Source: Haliotis asinina (taxonomy: Eukaryota; Mollusca; Gastropoda; Lepetellida; Haliotidae). Taken from it: a stretch of 64,000 bases of DNA. Location of the stretch: assembly GCF_037392515.1 (NCBI RefSeq), contig NC_090281.1, forward strand, positions 64,501 through 128,500, given 5' to 3'. How positions within the stretch are numbered: position 1 is the first letter of the stretch; every line of letters begins with the position of its first letter. The notes beneath the pieces were generated by a model that was given only the letters and a program-made list of their open reading frames with translations, did not search any database and was not told where the DNA came from. Shown in pieces: positions 55,359-64,000 of this stretch. Made by a program: the position numbers and the translations under genes.

Positions 55359-56382
55359 TTGGCTGAGCAGACGGCTTCCTGTGTTGACATGGCAGAATTT
55401 ACAGCAAGAGAGAAAAGAAAGCTCATTCTAGATGATTTTGAAAGGGGTGAGGCTGATGCTAAAGTGTTAGCTTGTAGACATGGTATTCCTCTGTCTACAG
55501 TATACAGAACTTTGAAGAATATTCAAACAGGAACCGGGATAGAGCACAAAGCAGGGGCAGGTCGGCCTAGGAAATTCAGTGTTGTGGATCGCCGAAGACT
55601 TGGGCAGATTGTGAGTAGGGGCAAATTGAAAAGTGTTGAGAACATCAGAAATGAAATGATTAGCAGAGGAAGTCCTCAGGTATGCAATGAAACAGTTAGG
55701 CAGGAATTACAGAGACTTAATTGGGTGAAAAAACGTGGAATTCCCTCGCCGTTGATGAAAGATGCACAAAAGGAAAAACGTTTTTAAAAACTGGTGTCGG
55801 GCTCATGAAAATCAAGATTGGGATAATGTTTTCTTTTCGCATGAAAGTTCTGTTTGGCTTTTCCCTAACTGTGTGAAAATTTGGACCAAAGATACTGTCA
55901 AACCTATCTACCAGCGACCAAAACATAGCCCGAAGTTTCACATGTGGGGTGGCATATCGGCTCGCGGAGTGACGCCATTGTGTGTTTTCACGGGAAACTT
56001 GACAAAAGAAAGATACGTTGACATTCTAAATGGTCAGCTTCTTCCGACAGCACAAACATTGTATGAAGATGATTGGATTTTCCAGCATGATAATGACCCA
56101 AAACACACTGCGCGCTACACAAAACAGTGGTTGTCGGGCGAAAATGTTCAAGTTTTAGACTGGCCCAGTTACAGCCCAGACCTAAACCCAATTGAGAATG
56201 TGTGGGGAGTCATGAAGGACAGAATAAACCAAAAGGGACTGAGAAATATTGAAGATATGAAGGCCGAGGTGGTCCAATATTGGGATACCCTGTCACACGA
56301 TTACCTACAAACTTTGATGGGTAGTGTGCCTAGGCGTATTCAGGCATGCATTGCTGAGCGAGGAGGTCTAACAAAGTACTAA
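55359..56382 (+). pseudogene. Tc1/mariner-family transposase, one frameshift
   Basis: N-terminal paired helix-turn-helix region (REKRKLILDDFERGEADAKV, GIPLSTVYRTLKN; GRPRKFSVVDRRRLGQIV), a one-base frameshift in the overlap 55762-55787, then the DDE domain. The first catalytic Asp is replaced: FFSHESSVWLF has His where these enzymes have Asp. The second Asp (FQHDNDPKHTA) and Glu (LDWPSYSPDLNPIENVW) are present. Short inverted sequences (CTCATTACGT near 55334 and its complement near 56453) may be terminal repeats. It splits the LINE whose ORF1 and RNase H flank it. Confidence 0.88.
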
Positions 56383-56476
56383 AACAAGACTGAGACTGTA
56401 AAAGGATGATGTTTTAACATGTTTATGTAAGTAAAACGCCTGAAGTTAATAAACGTAATGAGTTACATGACGCAAC

Positions 56477-57100
56477 ATGATTCTCAATAATTTCTGGGAA
56501 CACTATAAATATAGCAATTATAAATCCTTATTTACAGACGGGCCCAAGGACGGTAGGGCAGTGGCTTGTGCCACCGTCATTGGATCCAGAACAATATCGT
56601 CTAGATTACCAGATAATTGTTCCATTTTTACAGCAGAAGCTAACGCCATATTAACAGCTCTTAAATATATTCAAAGACATCCTAAACATAAACAATACAT
56701 AATCTTTTCTGATTCTCTTTCGTGCCTTCAGGCCAATAAAAACCTAGCATGTAAACATCCACTTTTAATAGAAATTATTGAACTTTATAACCATCTTGCA
56801 ACTGGCCAATACGACATCGTCTTCTGTTGGTTACCCAGCCATGTTGGTATCTCTGGTAACACTTTGGCTGACCTTGCTGCTAAGGCAGCGCTAAACAAAT
56901 CTGTGACCCCACTTCATATTCCCTATACTGATTATAAAGCTACCATTAGATCTTACATCCGTGATCTGATGCAGAAGAAGTGGGACACCCAAGCAGGTAT
57001 CAATAAATTAATGTTTGTCAATGTCAAACCTGTGAGCGCCATCAAAGTATTCGAGGAGCTAAATGATCTGGTAAGTCTCAAATTTCAAATCAAGGTGAAG
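56477..57100 (+). pseudogene. LINE RNase H domain (ORF2 C-terminus)
   Basis: An open frame with LFTDGPKDGRAVACATVI (first catalytic Asp), FTAEANAILTALKYI (Glu), YIIFSDSLSCLQANKN (Asp) and WLPSHVGISGNTLADLAA (His and last Asp), i.e. a complete ribonuclease H fold as in the I/Nimb-type LINEs. The RT and endonuclease parts of ORF2 are missing. The last ~25 residues of the frame belong to the next element. Orientation matches the ORF1 at 54.5-55.2 kb, so both probably come from one copy that lost most of ORF2. Confidence 0.8.
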
Positions 57101-59039
57101 ATGCCGCTGGACAGACAGAGGTAAACAAGAAGTTGCGACCCAACCTGAGACTGTCAGTGGTCCATTGATGACTCGTTCGCGAAGATTCGCATATTGGTTT
57201 GGGTAACCCAATGGGTACAGTTGACACACTCTACCTAGACATGACTAAGTACAAGTATGGCCCCTTCAAAGGCGAGTCCTACCTGCCACTACCTCTGTAC
57301 TACAAGAAAAAGAAAGCTACGATAAGCGTAAAAAACAAAGACGACAACTGCACATGGGTGGCGATTCGATCCACCAGGTTTCCAGCCAACTTACATTTGG
57401 ACCGACTCTCCAGCTATCAGGAGGACGAATGGTTCTACTGGGAGGGCATTGTTGTACCCACTCCCATCTCCGTGTTCAGCAAAATCGAAAAATAGAACAA
57501 CCATCAATGTGTTCAGATACGAAAGGAATGTGACGATCGTACACAGGATCAGTCCCCTTGCAGGTGACAAACGATGCCAGACCATCAACTTATTCGTTGT
57601 TCAGCGAGGTGACAAGTACCACTGCGTGTGGATCAAACATATCAACTAACTGCTGTACGATCAATTGAATCACGGGGAAAAGAAACACTTCTGCGAGCAG
57701 TGCCTGCACGTCTTCATGTGAGCTAGCCGACCTCTTAGAATCACTCTAGGAGGATTGCCGAGGCGTGGGACAAACAGCTGTTCAAACTGACAAAGGCGAC
57801 TTCCTGAAATTCACCAACAACAAACATCAGATGTTTGTGACCTACGCCAACTTTGAAGCCCTCATCAAACCTGTCAACACTGCTGGCCCGTCGCCAGGTC
57901 AAAGTTTTACCAAAAAAATGCAAGAACACGAAGCCTGTGAGTTTGGGTGTGTGGTCGTTCGATGCAATGGGAAAACGACCGCTCCCTTCATCTACCAAGG
58001 ACCCGAAGCATCCGAAAGATTTCTCATGCATTTGTGATGTATAGAGAAAATCTTCAGGAATAAACTGAACAAAATCAATTGCCCTCCATATCACCAACTG
58101 ATACACCGATGCCAATACGAGATGTCTGGTGTTGAGGAAAGGTGTCTACCCTTACACGACTGCCATCCATCGAATGCTTTCACAGCACCTTGAAGGACTC
58201 GTCCATCACCATGCGCATGCGATGTAAGTGTGGGACAAACTGGGTTGCAAGACACTGTACCTGGAAACAGATGTGCTTCTGGAAAACATGCTCAAAACAG
58301 TATGGTAATTCTCTCATCCTGGTCTCTCTTGGGATGCCCTGCTAAAAAAAAGGAGAGATGAAAATTATGAAATGCATTTCTTCGTCAAGAAGGGATTGCG
58401 AGGTGGCATTTCCATGACTTGCTATGCTAAAGCCAATTACAAGTACGTGAAAGGCCTCAACCCCAACCAGCCAAGCAAGCACCTCCTCTACCTCAATGCC
58501 AACAACCTGTATGGCTGAGCCATGAGCCAGTATCTGTCCACCGGTGGATTCGAATCGGTTGACTCGCCTACGACGATCTATGTCGAGAGCTTTGCACTGG
58601 TTCACAAAAGGGCTATCTCTTTGAGGTCGAATACACGCTGACACACAACATGACTCACACAACAGCTATCCCCTGACTCCCGAATGATTGATGGTGAACC
58701 CACGCTGGATGTCTGACTACCAACAAAATCTGATTTGAACCAACAAGCTGGTCAACATTGAAAAACTTGTGCTGAACTTGAGGAACAAAGCCAAATACAT
58801 CACTCACTATTACAACCTGCAGTTATACCTGTCGCTGGGCATGTAGCTCATGAAGGTTCACAGTGCACTCGAGTTTGATCAAAGTCGTACATCTGACTGA
58901 ATATGGATTTGCGAAAGCGATTTTGAGAAAAACCTGTACAAGTTCATGAACGAGTCAGTGAAATTTGAAAAAATGCATCAACATCAGGCTGGTGAGATCC
59001 ACCAAGAAAGTCAAACTTCAGAAACTCATCATTAGCCCA
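57101..59039 (+). pseudogene. Polinton protein-primed DNA polymerase B, N-terminal two-thirds, decayed
   Basis: Recognisable segments in order: DTLYLDMTKYKYGPFKGESY, KKKATISVKNKDDN, WFYWEGIVVPTPISVF, INLFVVQRGDKYHCVWIKH with FCEQCLHVF (Cys-pair region), then the exonuclease start TYANFEALIK, where the catalytic Asp is Asn, KMQEHEACEFGCVV, RGGISMTCYAKANYKYV, and polymerase motif A as LLYLNANNLYG followed by a stop (Asp to Asn again). Further pieces (GTKPN-type frames to 59,039) follow. At least ten stops and frameshifts. An LTR insertion interrupts it at about 59040. No residual function is expected. Confidence 0.85.
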
Positions 59040-59567
59040 GCATTACGAGTGTGTATGTCCTGTATATTTTGTTATTAATTCAGTAATAATTATTATTGGG
59101 TTACAACATTTGGTGTTTTGAATATTAATTATGATAGGTCACATTTCATTTTAATAGATGGTCAACACTTTTAGGATTCTGGTTTTCCGGAATTTATCTG
59201 CTCCTAGTTTACTTCCAGGAGACTTCTTCTAGGGCATTCTACAGTGTTGATGATGTTCGTTTGTGCCTGAACTTTCCGGAGCGAATTAGTAAATATATAT
59301 AAAGGCTGGTTGCCGTGCGGAGGAGGACACACACACTCATTCATGTTTGCTGGAGTTACATCACTGCCACGCTTGATCATCAAAACCCATCAACGTCTGA
59401 CCTACATTATCTGCTGTCACACCGATCGCCGTGTTGACATTCTGCATATACCTTGCATACCTTGCTCTCGTTGCATAGTAATACATGATTTGAATGTAAG
59501 TGACTTGTCTTTGTTCTGTTTTGATGGTTCACAGGGGATTTCTCAAATTGTTGTTCTTAACCGTAAC
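59040..59567. mobile_element. Solo Gypsy-type LTR inside the Polinton polymerase gene
   Basis: The left part matches the LTR at 18877-19248 (TTGTTATTAATT(C/A)AGTAAT, GGTCACATTTC(A/G)TTTTAATAG(A/G)TGGTCAACACTTTTAG), and the right end has GGGGATTTCT and CCGTAACA (59560-59567) as in that LTR. It is about 155 bp longer internally and no internal retrotransposon sequence follows, so it is a solo LTR. A clear target duplication was not found. Confidence 0.75.
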
Positions 59568-60062
59568 AATAACGTCTTAGTCGCGCTCAACATGAACAAA
59601 TTCCACATCAAATTCAACCAGCCTGTATATGTGGGAATGAGCATCCTCGACCAAAGACGTGAAAAACCACATACATCTGTACGACACCAGCAACAACACT
59701 GTCAACAAAAAAGTGCTCAGCAAGATGAAAGACGGGTAAGCCAGCATACTGATTGCTGAGTATATTGTGTTGAGACCCATGATGTATTCCATCAAGAAAG
59801 CTGATGACAATAAAATTACGAAGGTGTGAAGAAACATGTGGTGAAAAAGCACATCAAGTATGTCAAATTTAAGCAATTCCTGTTCAAAAAGAAAACGTTC
59901 AAACAGCAATCAAGAAGACCTCTCTGTCTCCCATGGACACAAAACGATGGATTGCCATTGACTGAGTCCTCACTTACGCCTATGGACACACGCACATGCT
60001 GACTCAGTAAATTAAACAGACGTGTCACATGCATGGGATAAAACAAACGAAGGAGAAAATTT
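59568..60062 (+). pseudogene. Polinton DNA polymerase B, C-terminal part, motif C deleted
   Basis: Resumes with FHIKFNQPVYVGMSILDQ, matching the polymerase at the right edge of the window (SHIKFNRPVYVGMSILDL). The ~50 residues that contain the YTDTDS catalytic motif there are deleted here, and reading continues in another frame with NTVNKKVLSKMKDG and later KKHVVKKHIKY. Ends near 60,000-60,060 before the integrase. Same decayed copy as 57101-59039. Confidence 0.8.
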
Positions 60063-60955
60063 ACTATAGACCGTGAGGGTACTGGAAAGGTGTGGACACC
60101 ACCCTGAAATTCGCCAAAGCCGCCAGGTTCCCAGAAGACAAAGCCAAAGCTCCAAAAACAAGCTGTCTGGCAAGTTTACCTGCCTGCACCTCGATATATC
60201 CTGAGGAGAATATTTGACATCTCAACACCAAATCACGTTCACCAAGCCTACCTCGTGTTCTCATACACAACAGGGTGACACACAAAATGTACAAGCATGC
60301 CCTGACCATCATCGATGTCGCCAGTCGCTATAAGGAAGATGAACCTTTGAAGTTGCCAAAGCCTTTGAACGCATCTACAAACACAGTCAGTTGACCTGGC
60401 CCACTGTATTGCAAGTCGATCCCGGACGCAAGTTTATGGGAGCCATGTTGCAGCTGCTGGTGGGAGCTCACCACAGCCAAGCCATCATCAAGAGAGTCAA
60501 TCTCACCTTGGCTCAATGCCTGTTCTTACATCAGTACTCATGCGGTTTGGTCGATCCCCAAAACAAAAACACGGAATGCTTGCCGAGAATGCTGGACGGC
60601 ATGAACCACAAAGTCACCAGACTCGTGGGCAAGAGACCCATCAAAGCCATCAAAATGAAATCCATTACTGCGACACCAGCAGCAGCACGTCATGATAAAA
60701 CGGAAGAGAAACCCTTACCGGACCGAAACCCTCAGGTACTTGTACCAGCCGGGCCAATATGAGGGAGACAGCAGAAAACGCCCCACCAATCCGTTATGGT
60801 CGATGAAAGTGTGCACCATCGACCTGGTCAGCATGAAAGACGGTGAACCTAACCTGTACTACCTGAAAGACGGGCCACCAAGAGCCTTCATCTGAGAAGA
60901 GTTAATGATCATGCCTCGCGACACTGTTCCATCACAACCCACCGCTTCATTTTAT
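60063..60955 (+). pseudogene. Polinton integrase, decayed copy (second group)
   Basis: Fragments match the intact integrase at 62429-63397: WQVYLPAPRYILRR, VHQAYLVFS (first catalytic Asp of HQADLLFL changed to Tyr), LQVDPGRKFMGAM (second Asp kept), AIIKRVNLTLAQCLF (catalytic Glu changed to Lys), NHKVTRLVGKRPIKAIKMKS, and YYLKDGPPRAFI near the end. Several stops and frameshifts separate them. The order polymerase then integrase is the same as in the right-edge copy. Confidence 0.83.
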
Positions 60956-61013
60956 GCTACCCAACTGAAAAAAAGAACAAGTGCTCCCCTTTTAAAGACA
61001 TATAGGTACACGA

Positions 61014-61300
61014 GTATAAAAACAATGCCAAGAACTAAACTGTTGCATCAAGCCTATGACAAAATCCCATTGGGTCGTTTGTCCCTTCAGGAGGATATAC
61101 CACATATCATGAGCCAGATACATGAGAATCCGAGGTAGTGCAAACCCTGAACAGCGAAAAATTGCGGCTTCCTGTTCCTAGTGGAAAAGTCTTCCTTTCT
61201 GACCAAGAAAGACAAATCCTGGACTGATCACCTCACACATTCTACAAGGGATATAATATCCCTATTCTGTTTCTCGAACTGTATTTCCATTTCTTTCACC
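61014..61300 (+). CDS. Small ORF downstream of the decayed integrase, possible next element gene
   Basis: TATAAAA (61014-61020) lies 8 bp before ATG at 61026-61028; the frame MPRTKLLHQAYDKIPLGRLS runs to TAG at about 61138. In a shifted frame, LRLPVPSGKVFLSDQERQIL, then a stop, and YKGYNIPILFLELYFHFF follow up to about 61308, which look like a conserved protein interrupted by frame changes. No family is recognised. It probably belongs to the same Polinton and would start a downstream gene. Confidence 0.35.
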
Positions 61301-61309
61301 ACAGAAAAT

Positions 61310-62333
61310 AGCAAATTCGTCGATTTAAGATGATGAAACATGTTATGAAAATAATATTTCTAGCAATATTGTGTGACAGACATGAAGATAAGCTTAGATT
61401 GTATGTATATCCACATAAATGTTTGAATTTGCATGGATTTCTTTGCTCAAATAAGTTTGTATGTATACTTTCTAAAAAATCAAACATAGAACTAAGTTTC
61501 CATTTTGGATTTTTCAGCAAAACCCCACCCACGAAAACATTTTGTTACATTAATGGTAATGAAAACATCCATACTTCTTGATATAGTATTTTTAAATCAA
61601 TATCATTATTCAAAACCTTGAAAAAATACCAAAAATATTGTTGTTAAGGGAAAGATATGCCTGTTACAGGAAAGACAAAAAATGTCGCTTAACAATCTGT
61701 TTATCACATTATATAAACATCAATATATTGCACCAAAAAGTGTGACTTTACACAGGCTTACACCTAAGAATATATTAAGACATATGCATATTTTATACAA
61801 AAATCCTCTGTGAACTGCTGTTTTTTCTCTAACGTAACATATACGTTCTTTACAGTAACAGAATAAATTCTTTACTGTAACCGTTTGATTTCATTGTAGT
61901 TAAGTCAGTATGTACATCCAACAAATGCTGTTTATTGCGTACACATACGGTACAGAATAATATTCGTGTAATGAATGGTTATGGGGTAAGATATTAGTAA
62001 AATCTTGCACATGAAAATCACAGTGACAGATATATTCTTTCCCGTAACAATTACCATTCTCTGCTGTAACCGCCTGAGGACACAAATATCACTTATCATT
62101 TGTTTTTCACATTGTATAAACACAATAATACATTGAACCAAAAGTGTGACAGGTTCCCACCTAATAATATATTAAGATACAAGTTTATATTAAACATAGT
62201 TCCTGTTTAAACATCTGATTTTTCTTTCCTGTTACAATTTCTAGCGTTACAGGAAAGAATGTTATAGGAAAGAAGTACATCAACAGTAGTATATACAATG
62301 GGGGTTCTGGACCACTTTCAAGAAAAGTCTCTA
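61310..62333. repeat. AT-rich spacer with imperfect ~400-bp direct duplication
   Basis: Segments with TATAAACA(T/C)AA and CA(C/A)CAAAA...GTGTGAC and TAATATATTAAGA(C/T)A(C/T)A recur near 61710-61790 and 62110-62185. TGTTACAG/CTGTAAC-type motifs recur on both strands (61669, 61855, 62063, 62246). No gene. Confidence 0.7.
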
Positions 62334-62362
62334 CAAAGCCTTATTTACTAAATAAGGCTTTG
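62334..62362. terminator. Perfect 14-bp-arm hairpin downstream of the Polinton integrase
   Basis: CAAAGCCTTATTTA, one base, then TAAATAAGGCTTTG: a complete palindrome of 29 bp, about 66 bp beyond the integrase stop on the - strand. It may act in 3' end formation or be a replication-related or terminal structure of the element; no loop of histone type is present. Confidence 0.5.
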
Positions 62363-62428
62363 GTTGGGTCCTTAGCTCTTGCTACTATTACCCCTACTAC
62401 AAAAAAGTTGGCGTGCCTATGAAACAGT

Positions 62429-63397
62429 TTACCGTGTGTTGGTAGGAGGTAACACTGTGCCGTACGGTACGATCAATAATTCTTCTCTTACAAACCCCCT
62501 ACCCGGCCCATCCCTCAAGTAGTATAAGTTAGGTTCGTCGGCTTTCATATCCACTTTATCTATGTTGTAAGTTTTGACTGACCATATAGGATCGGTGGCC
62601 CGCTTACGGCTATCACCCTCGTGTTCCCCCGGCTGGTATAGATACCTCACTAGGGCCCTATCTGGTATCTGTTTCTCCTTCCCACGTAATGGAGCGGCCG
62701 ACTCTGCAACTATTGATTTTAGTTTGATAGCGTCTGCCGGTTTCTTACCGGTGAGACGGGTGACTTCATGGTTGATTGCCGACACCACCTTGGGTAACCT
62801 CGTGACCCATTCAGTCGATCGTTTTCCAGGGGTGGCCATCTCCCTAGCATACTGATGGCCGAACAAGCGCTCAGCCAAAGTCCTATTAAATCTCTCAACT
62901 ATGGCTTGGCTGCGATGGGCTCCGGCCGTGCCACGCCTGACCTTTGTATCGTGTTTGGCTAGCAGTTGTGACACGGCACCCATGAACTCCCGTCCGGGGT
63001 CAACTTGCAGCTCTGTTGGCCACGTCAGCGGGCTGCGTTTGTATATGCGTTCGAATCCTCTGGCTACCTGGGCCGAATCTTTCGTGGTCAAGGGTTCGGC
63101 TTCCTTGTAGCGACTGGCTACGTCCACTACGGTTAAGGCATACTTGTACCTCTTGTCGTGGGGTAGGAACAGTAGGTCTGCCTGGTGAACGCTATTAGGT
63201 ATGTTAATACCGAACCTCCTTCTAGGCACGTAGCGTGGTGCCGGCAAATAGATCTGCCACAGGGCTTGTTTTTCAAGCCACGCTTTGGCTTCCTCCGGGG
63301 GTACTCGCGCTATTTTAGCTAGCTTATCTACTGCGGTAGCTCCTTTCCAGTACCCACGCGGGCTGTAGTAAATAGCCTCAAATTTTTTCATGTCCAT
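62429..63397 (-). CDS. Polinton integrase (rve-type, 322 aa), open frame
   Basis: N-terminal helix region (FEAIYYSPRGYWKGATAVDK, PPEEAKAWLEKQALWQIYLP) like an integrase zinc-free linker, then the DDE core: HQADLLFLPHDKRYKYALTV (first Asp), LQVDPGREFMGAV (second Asp) and AIVERFNRTLAERLFGH (Glu). All three catalytic residues are present. A conserved C-terminal module follows (VRYLYQPGEHEGDSRKRA, YNIDKVDMKADEPNLYYL). No stop or frameshift. Its ATG at 63397 lies 20 bp before the end of the polymerase gene, so the two overlap. A perfect hairpin lies after the stop. It would insert the element's double-stranded DNA. Confidence 0.9.
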   Translation of the reverse strand: MDMKKFEAIYYSPRGYWKGATAVDKLAKIARVPPEEAKAWLEKQALWQIYLPAPRYVPRRRFGINIPNSVHQADLLFLPHDKRYKYALTVVDVASRYKEAEPLTTKDSAQVARGFERIYKRSPLTWPTELQVDPGREFMGAVSQLLAKHDTKVRRGTAGAHRSQAIVERFNRTLAERLFGHQYAREMATPGKRSTEWVTRLPKVVSAINHEVTRLTGKKPADAIKLKSIVAESAAPLRGKEKQIPDRALVRYLYQPGEHEGDSRKRATDPIWSVKTYNIDKVDMKADEPNLYYLRDGPGRGFVREELLIVPYGTVLPPTNTR

Positions 63398-64000
63398 ACG
63401 CGTATGTGTTTATCCCATCAATAGCTATCCAACGTTTCGTGTCCATAGGCGACAGGGACGTCTTGTTTATAGTCAGTCCGTACATCTTATGTCCATCACT
63501 TCTAAGTGTGTTCATTTTATGCCTAAAGGTACGGGTCTTGAACAGGGCTTCCTTGAATATGGCGTGTTTGAGGTGTTGTTTCACCACATACTTCTTAACC
63601 CCCTTAGCCTTCCGGATCTCACTATTGTCGGCTTTCAGTATGGAGTACATCTTAGGTCTCAAACCTATGTACTCGGCTATGGGCGTGCCAGCACACTCAT
63701 CCTTCATCTTACCTAGGACCTTTTTATTTACCGTACTGTGTATGGCATGGGTCTTAGGGTAGTCGCTGGTGTCGTATAAATCGAGGTGTTTTTTCATGTC
63801 CTCGTACACGTCCTCGGTTCGAATCTCCATCAGCAGGGAATCCGTGTCAGTGTACAGCACTTCACACCTGTCGCCGTACTGTTTCTTGAGCTCGTTGTAG
63901 TAAAAGTCGTACATCAGGTGTTTGGATAAATCGAGGATGCTCATCCCCACGTAAACAGGCCGGTTGAATTTTATGTGGCTTTTCTTCATGTGTAGGGCAA
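63378..64000 (-). CDS. Polinton protein-primed DNA polymerase B, C-terminal part (runs off the window)
   Basis: The - strand frame is open from its stop at 63378 to 63989 and beyond; the window edge cuts it. It contains RPVYVGMSILDLSKHLMYDF, the catalytic motif C VLYTDTDSLLMEI (both Asp present), KTHAIHSTVNKKVLGKMKDE, KGVKKYVVKQHLKHA and a C-terminal thumb (RSDGHKMYGLTINKTSLSPM). Length before the edge is about 203 residues out of a family that exceeds 800. The final 20 bp overlap the integrase start. The same family is represented in decayed form at 57.1-60.1 kb. Confidence 0.88.
   Translation of the reverse strand, partial: ALHMKKSHIKFNRPVYVGMSILDLSKHLMYDFYYNELKKQYGDRCEVLYTDTDSLLMEIRTEDVYEDMKKHLDLYDTSDYPKTHAIHSTVNKKVLGKMKDECAGTPIAEYIGLRPKMYSILKADNSEIRKAKGVKKYVVKQHLKHAIFKEALFKTRTFRHKMNTLRSDGHKMYGLTINKTSLSPMDTKRWIAIDGINTYAYGHEKI

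Noticed and set aside
62901..63198. + strand ORFs opposite the integrase and polymerase
   Set aside because: Antisense shadows of clear coding frames on the - strand.

Overview
This is a eukaryotic, metazoan window. The telomeric motif is TTAGGG-type (CCCTAA on the + strand), two candidate loci have GT-AG introns, and the mobile elements are those of a marine invertebrate genome: two groups of Polinton/Maverick, a Gypsy LTR element with a tRNA-Pro-type primer site, Penelope-like, RNase H-bearing and other LINEs, Tc1, hAT, pogo/Tigger, a tyrosine-recombinase element and a tRNA-derived SINE. A mollusc is plausible, but this is inference. CCCTAA reading outward to the left suggests the window starts just inside a left chromosome end.

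Layout. 1-7.0 kb: four and a half copies of a ~1.5 kb subtelomeric unit with interstitial telomere arrays, ending in a variant CCCGTA array and the 3' remnant of a non-LTR element. 7.9-18.9 kb: at least eight unrelated minisatellites (unit lengths 56, 39, 94, 88, 34, 32, 188 and 51 bp). 18.9-20.8 kb: a Gypsy LTR, primer site and decayed gag-protease. 20.8-28.5 kb: the only stretch that looks like host unique sequence, with two short spliced genes diverging from one promoter; a SINE fold-back array with a 12-bp target duplication lies in an intron of one, and a broken pogo/Tigger element lies beyond the other. 28.6-31.0 kb: a Penelope-like element beside a Gypsy integrase. 31-38.5 kb: a decayed capsid-bearing Polinton (packaging ATPase, small virion-like proteins, integrase with chromodomain, membrane protein, penton-type minor capsid, protease fragment, zinc-ribbon proteins); no DNA polymerase or major capsid gene was found. 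38.5-44.6 kb: satellites and one intact 546-aa tyrosine-recombinase-like gene. 44.7-57.1 kb: LINE, hAT and Tc1 remnants. 57.1-64 kb: a second Polinton group whose polymerase and integrase are adjacent, as one badly decayed + strand copy and one open - strand copy running off the right edge, plus an integrase tail at 54 kb.

In the capsid-bearing Polinton, several genes are each preceded by the motif TAAATAG(A/G)GG. Its one intact - strand gene, a zinc-ribbon protein, is followed 24 nt after the stop by a stem-loop of replication-dependent histone mRNA type (6-bp stem, TTTC loop), with an AAAGA-containing stretch downstream. This suggests the element may use histone-type 3' end formation, and I consider it the most interesting signal here. 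A second, orphan histone-type stem-loop lies near 46.6 kb.

Most element genes are broken by stops and frameshifts. The open ones are the tyrosine recombinase, the zinc-ribbon gene, the 108-aa basic Polinton protein, the small spliced gene at 25.2-25.7 kb and the right-hand polymerase/integrase pair.
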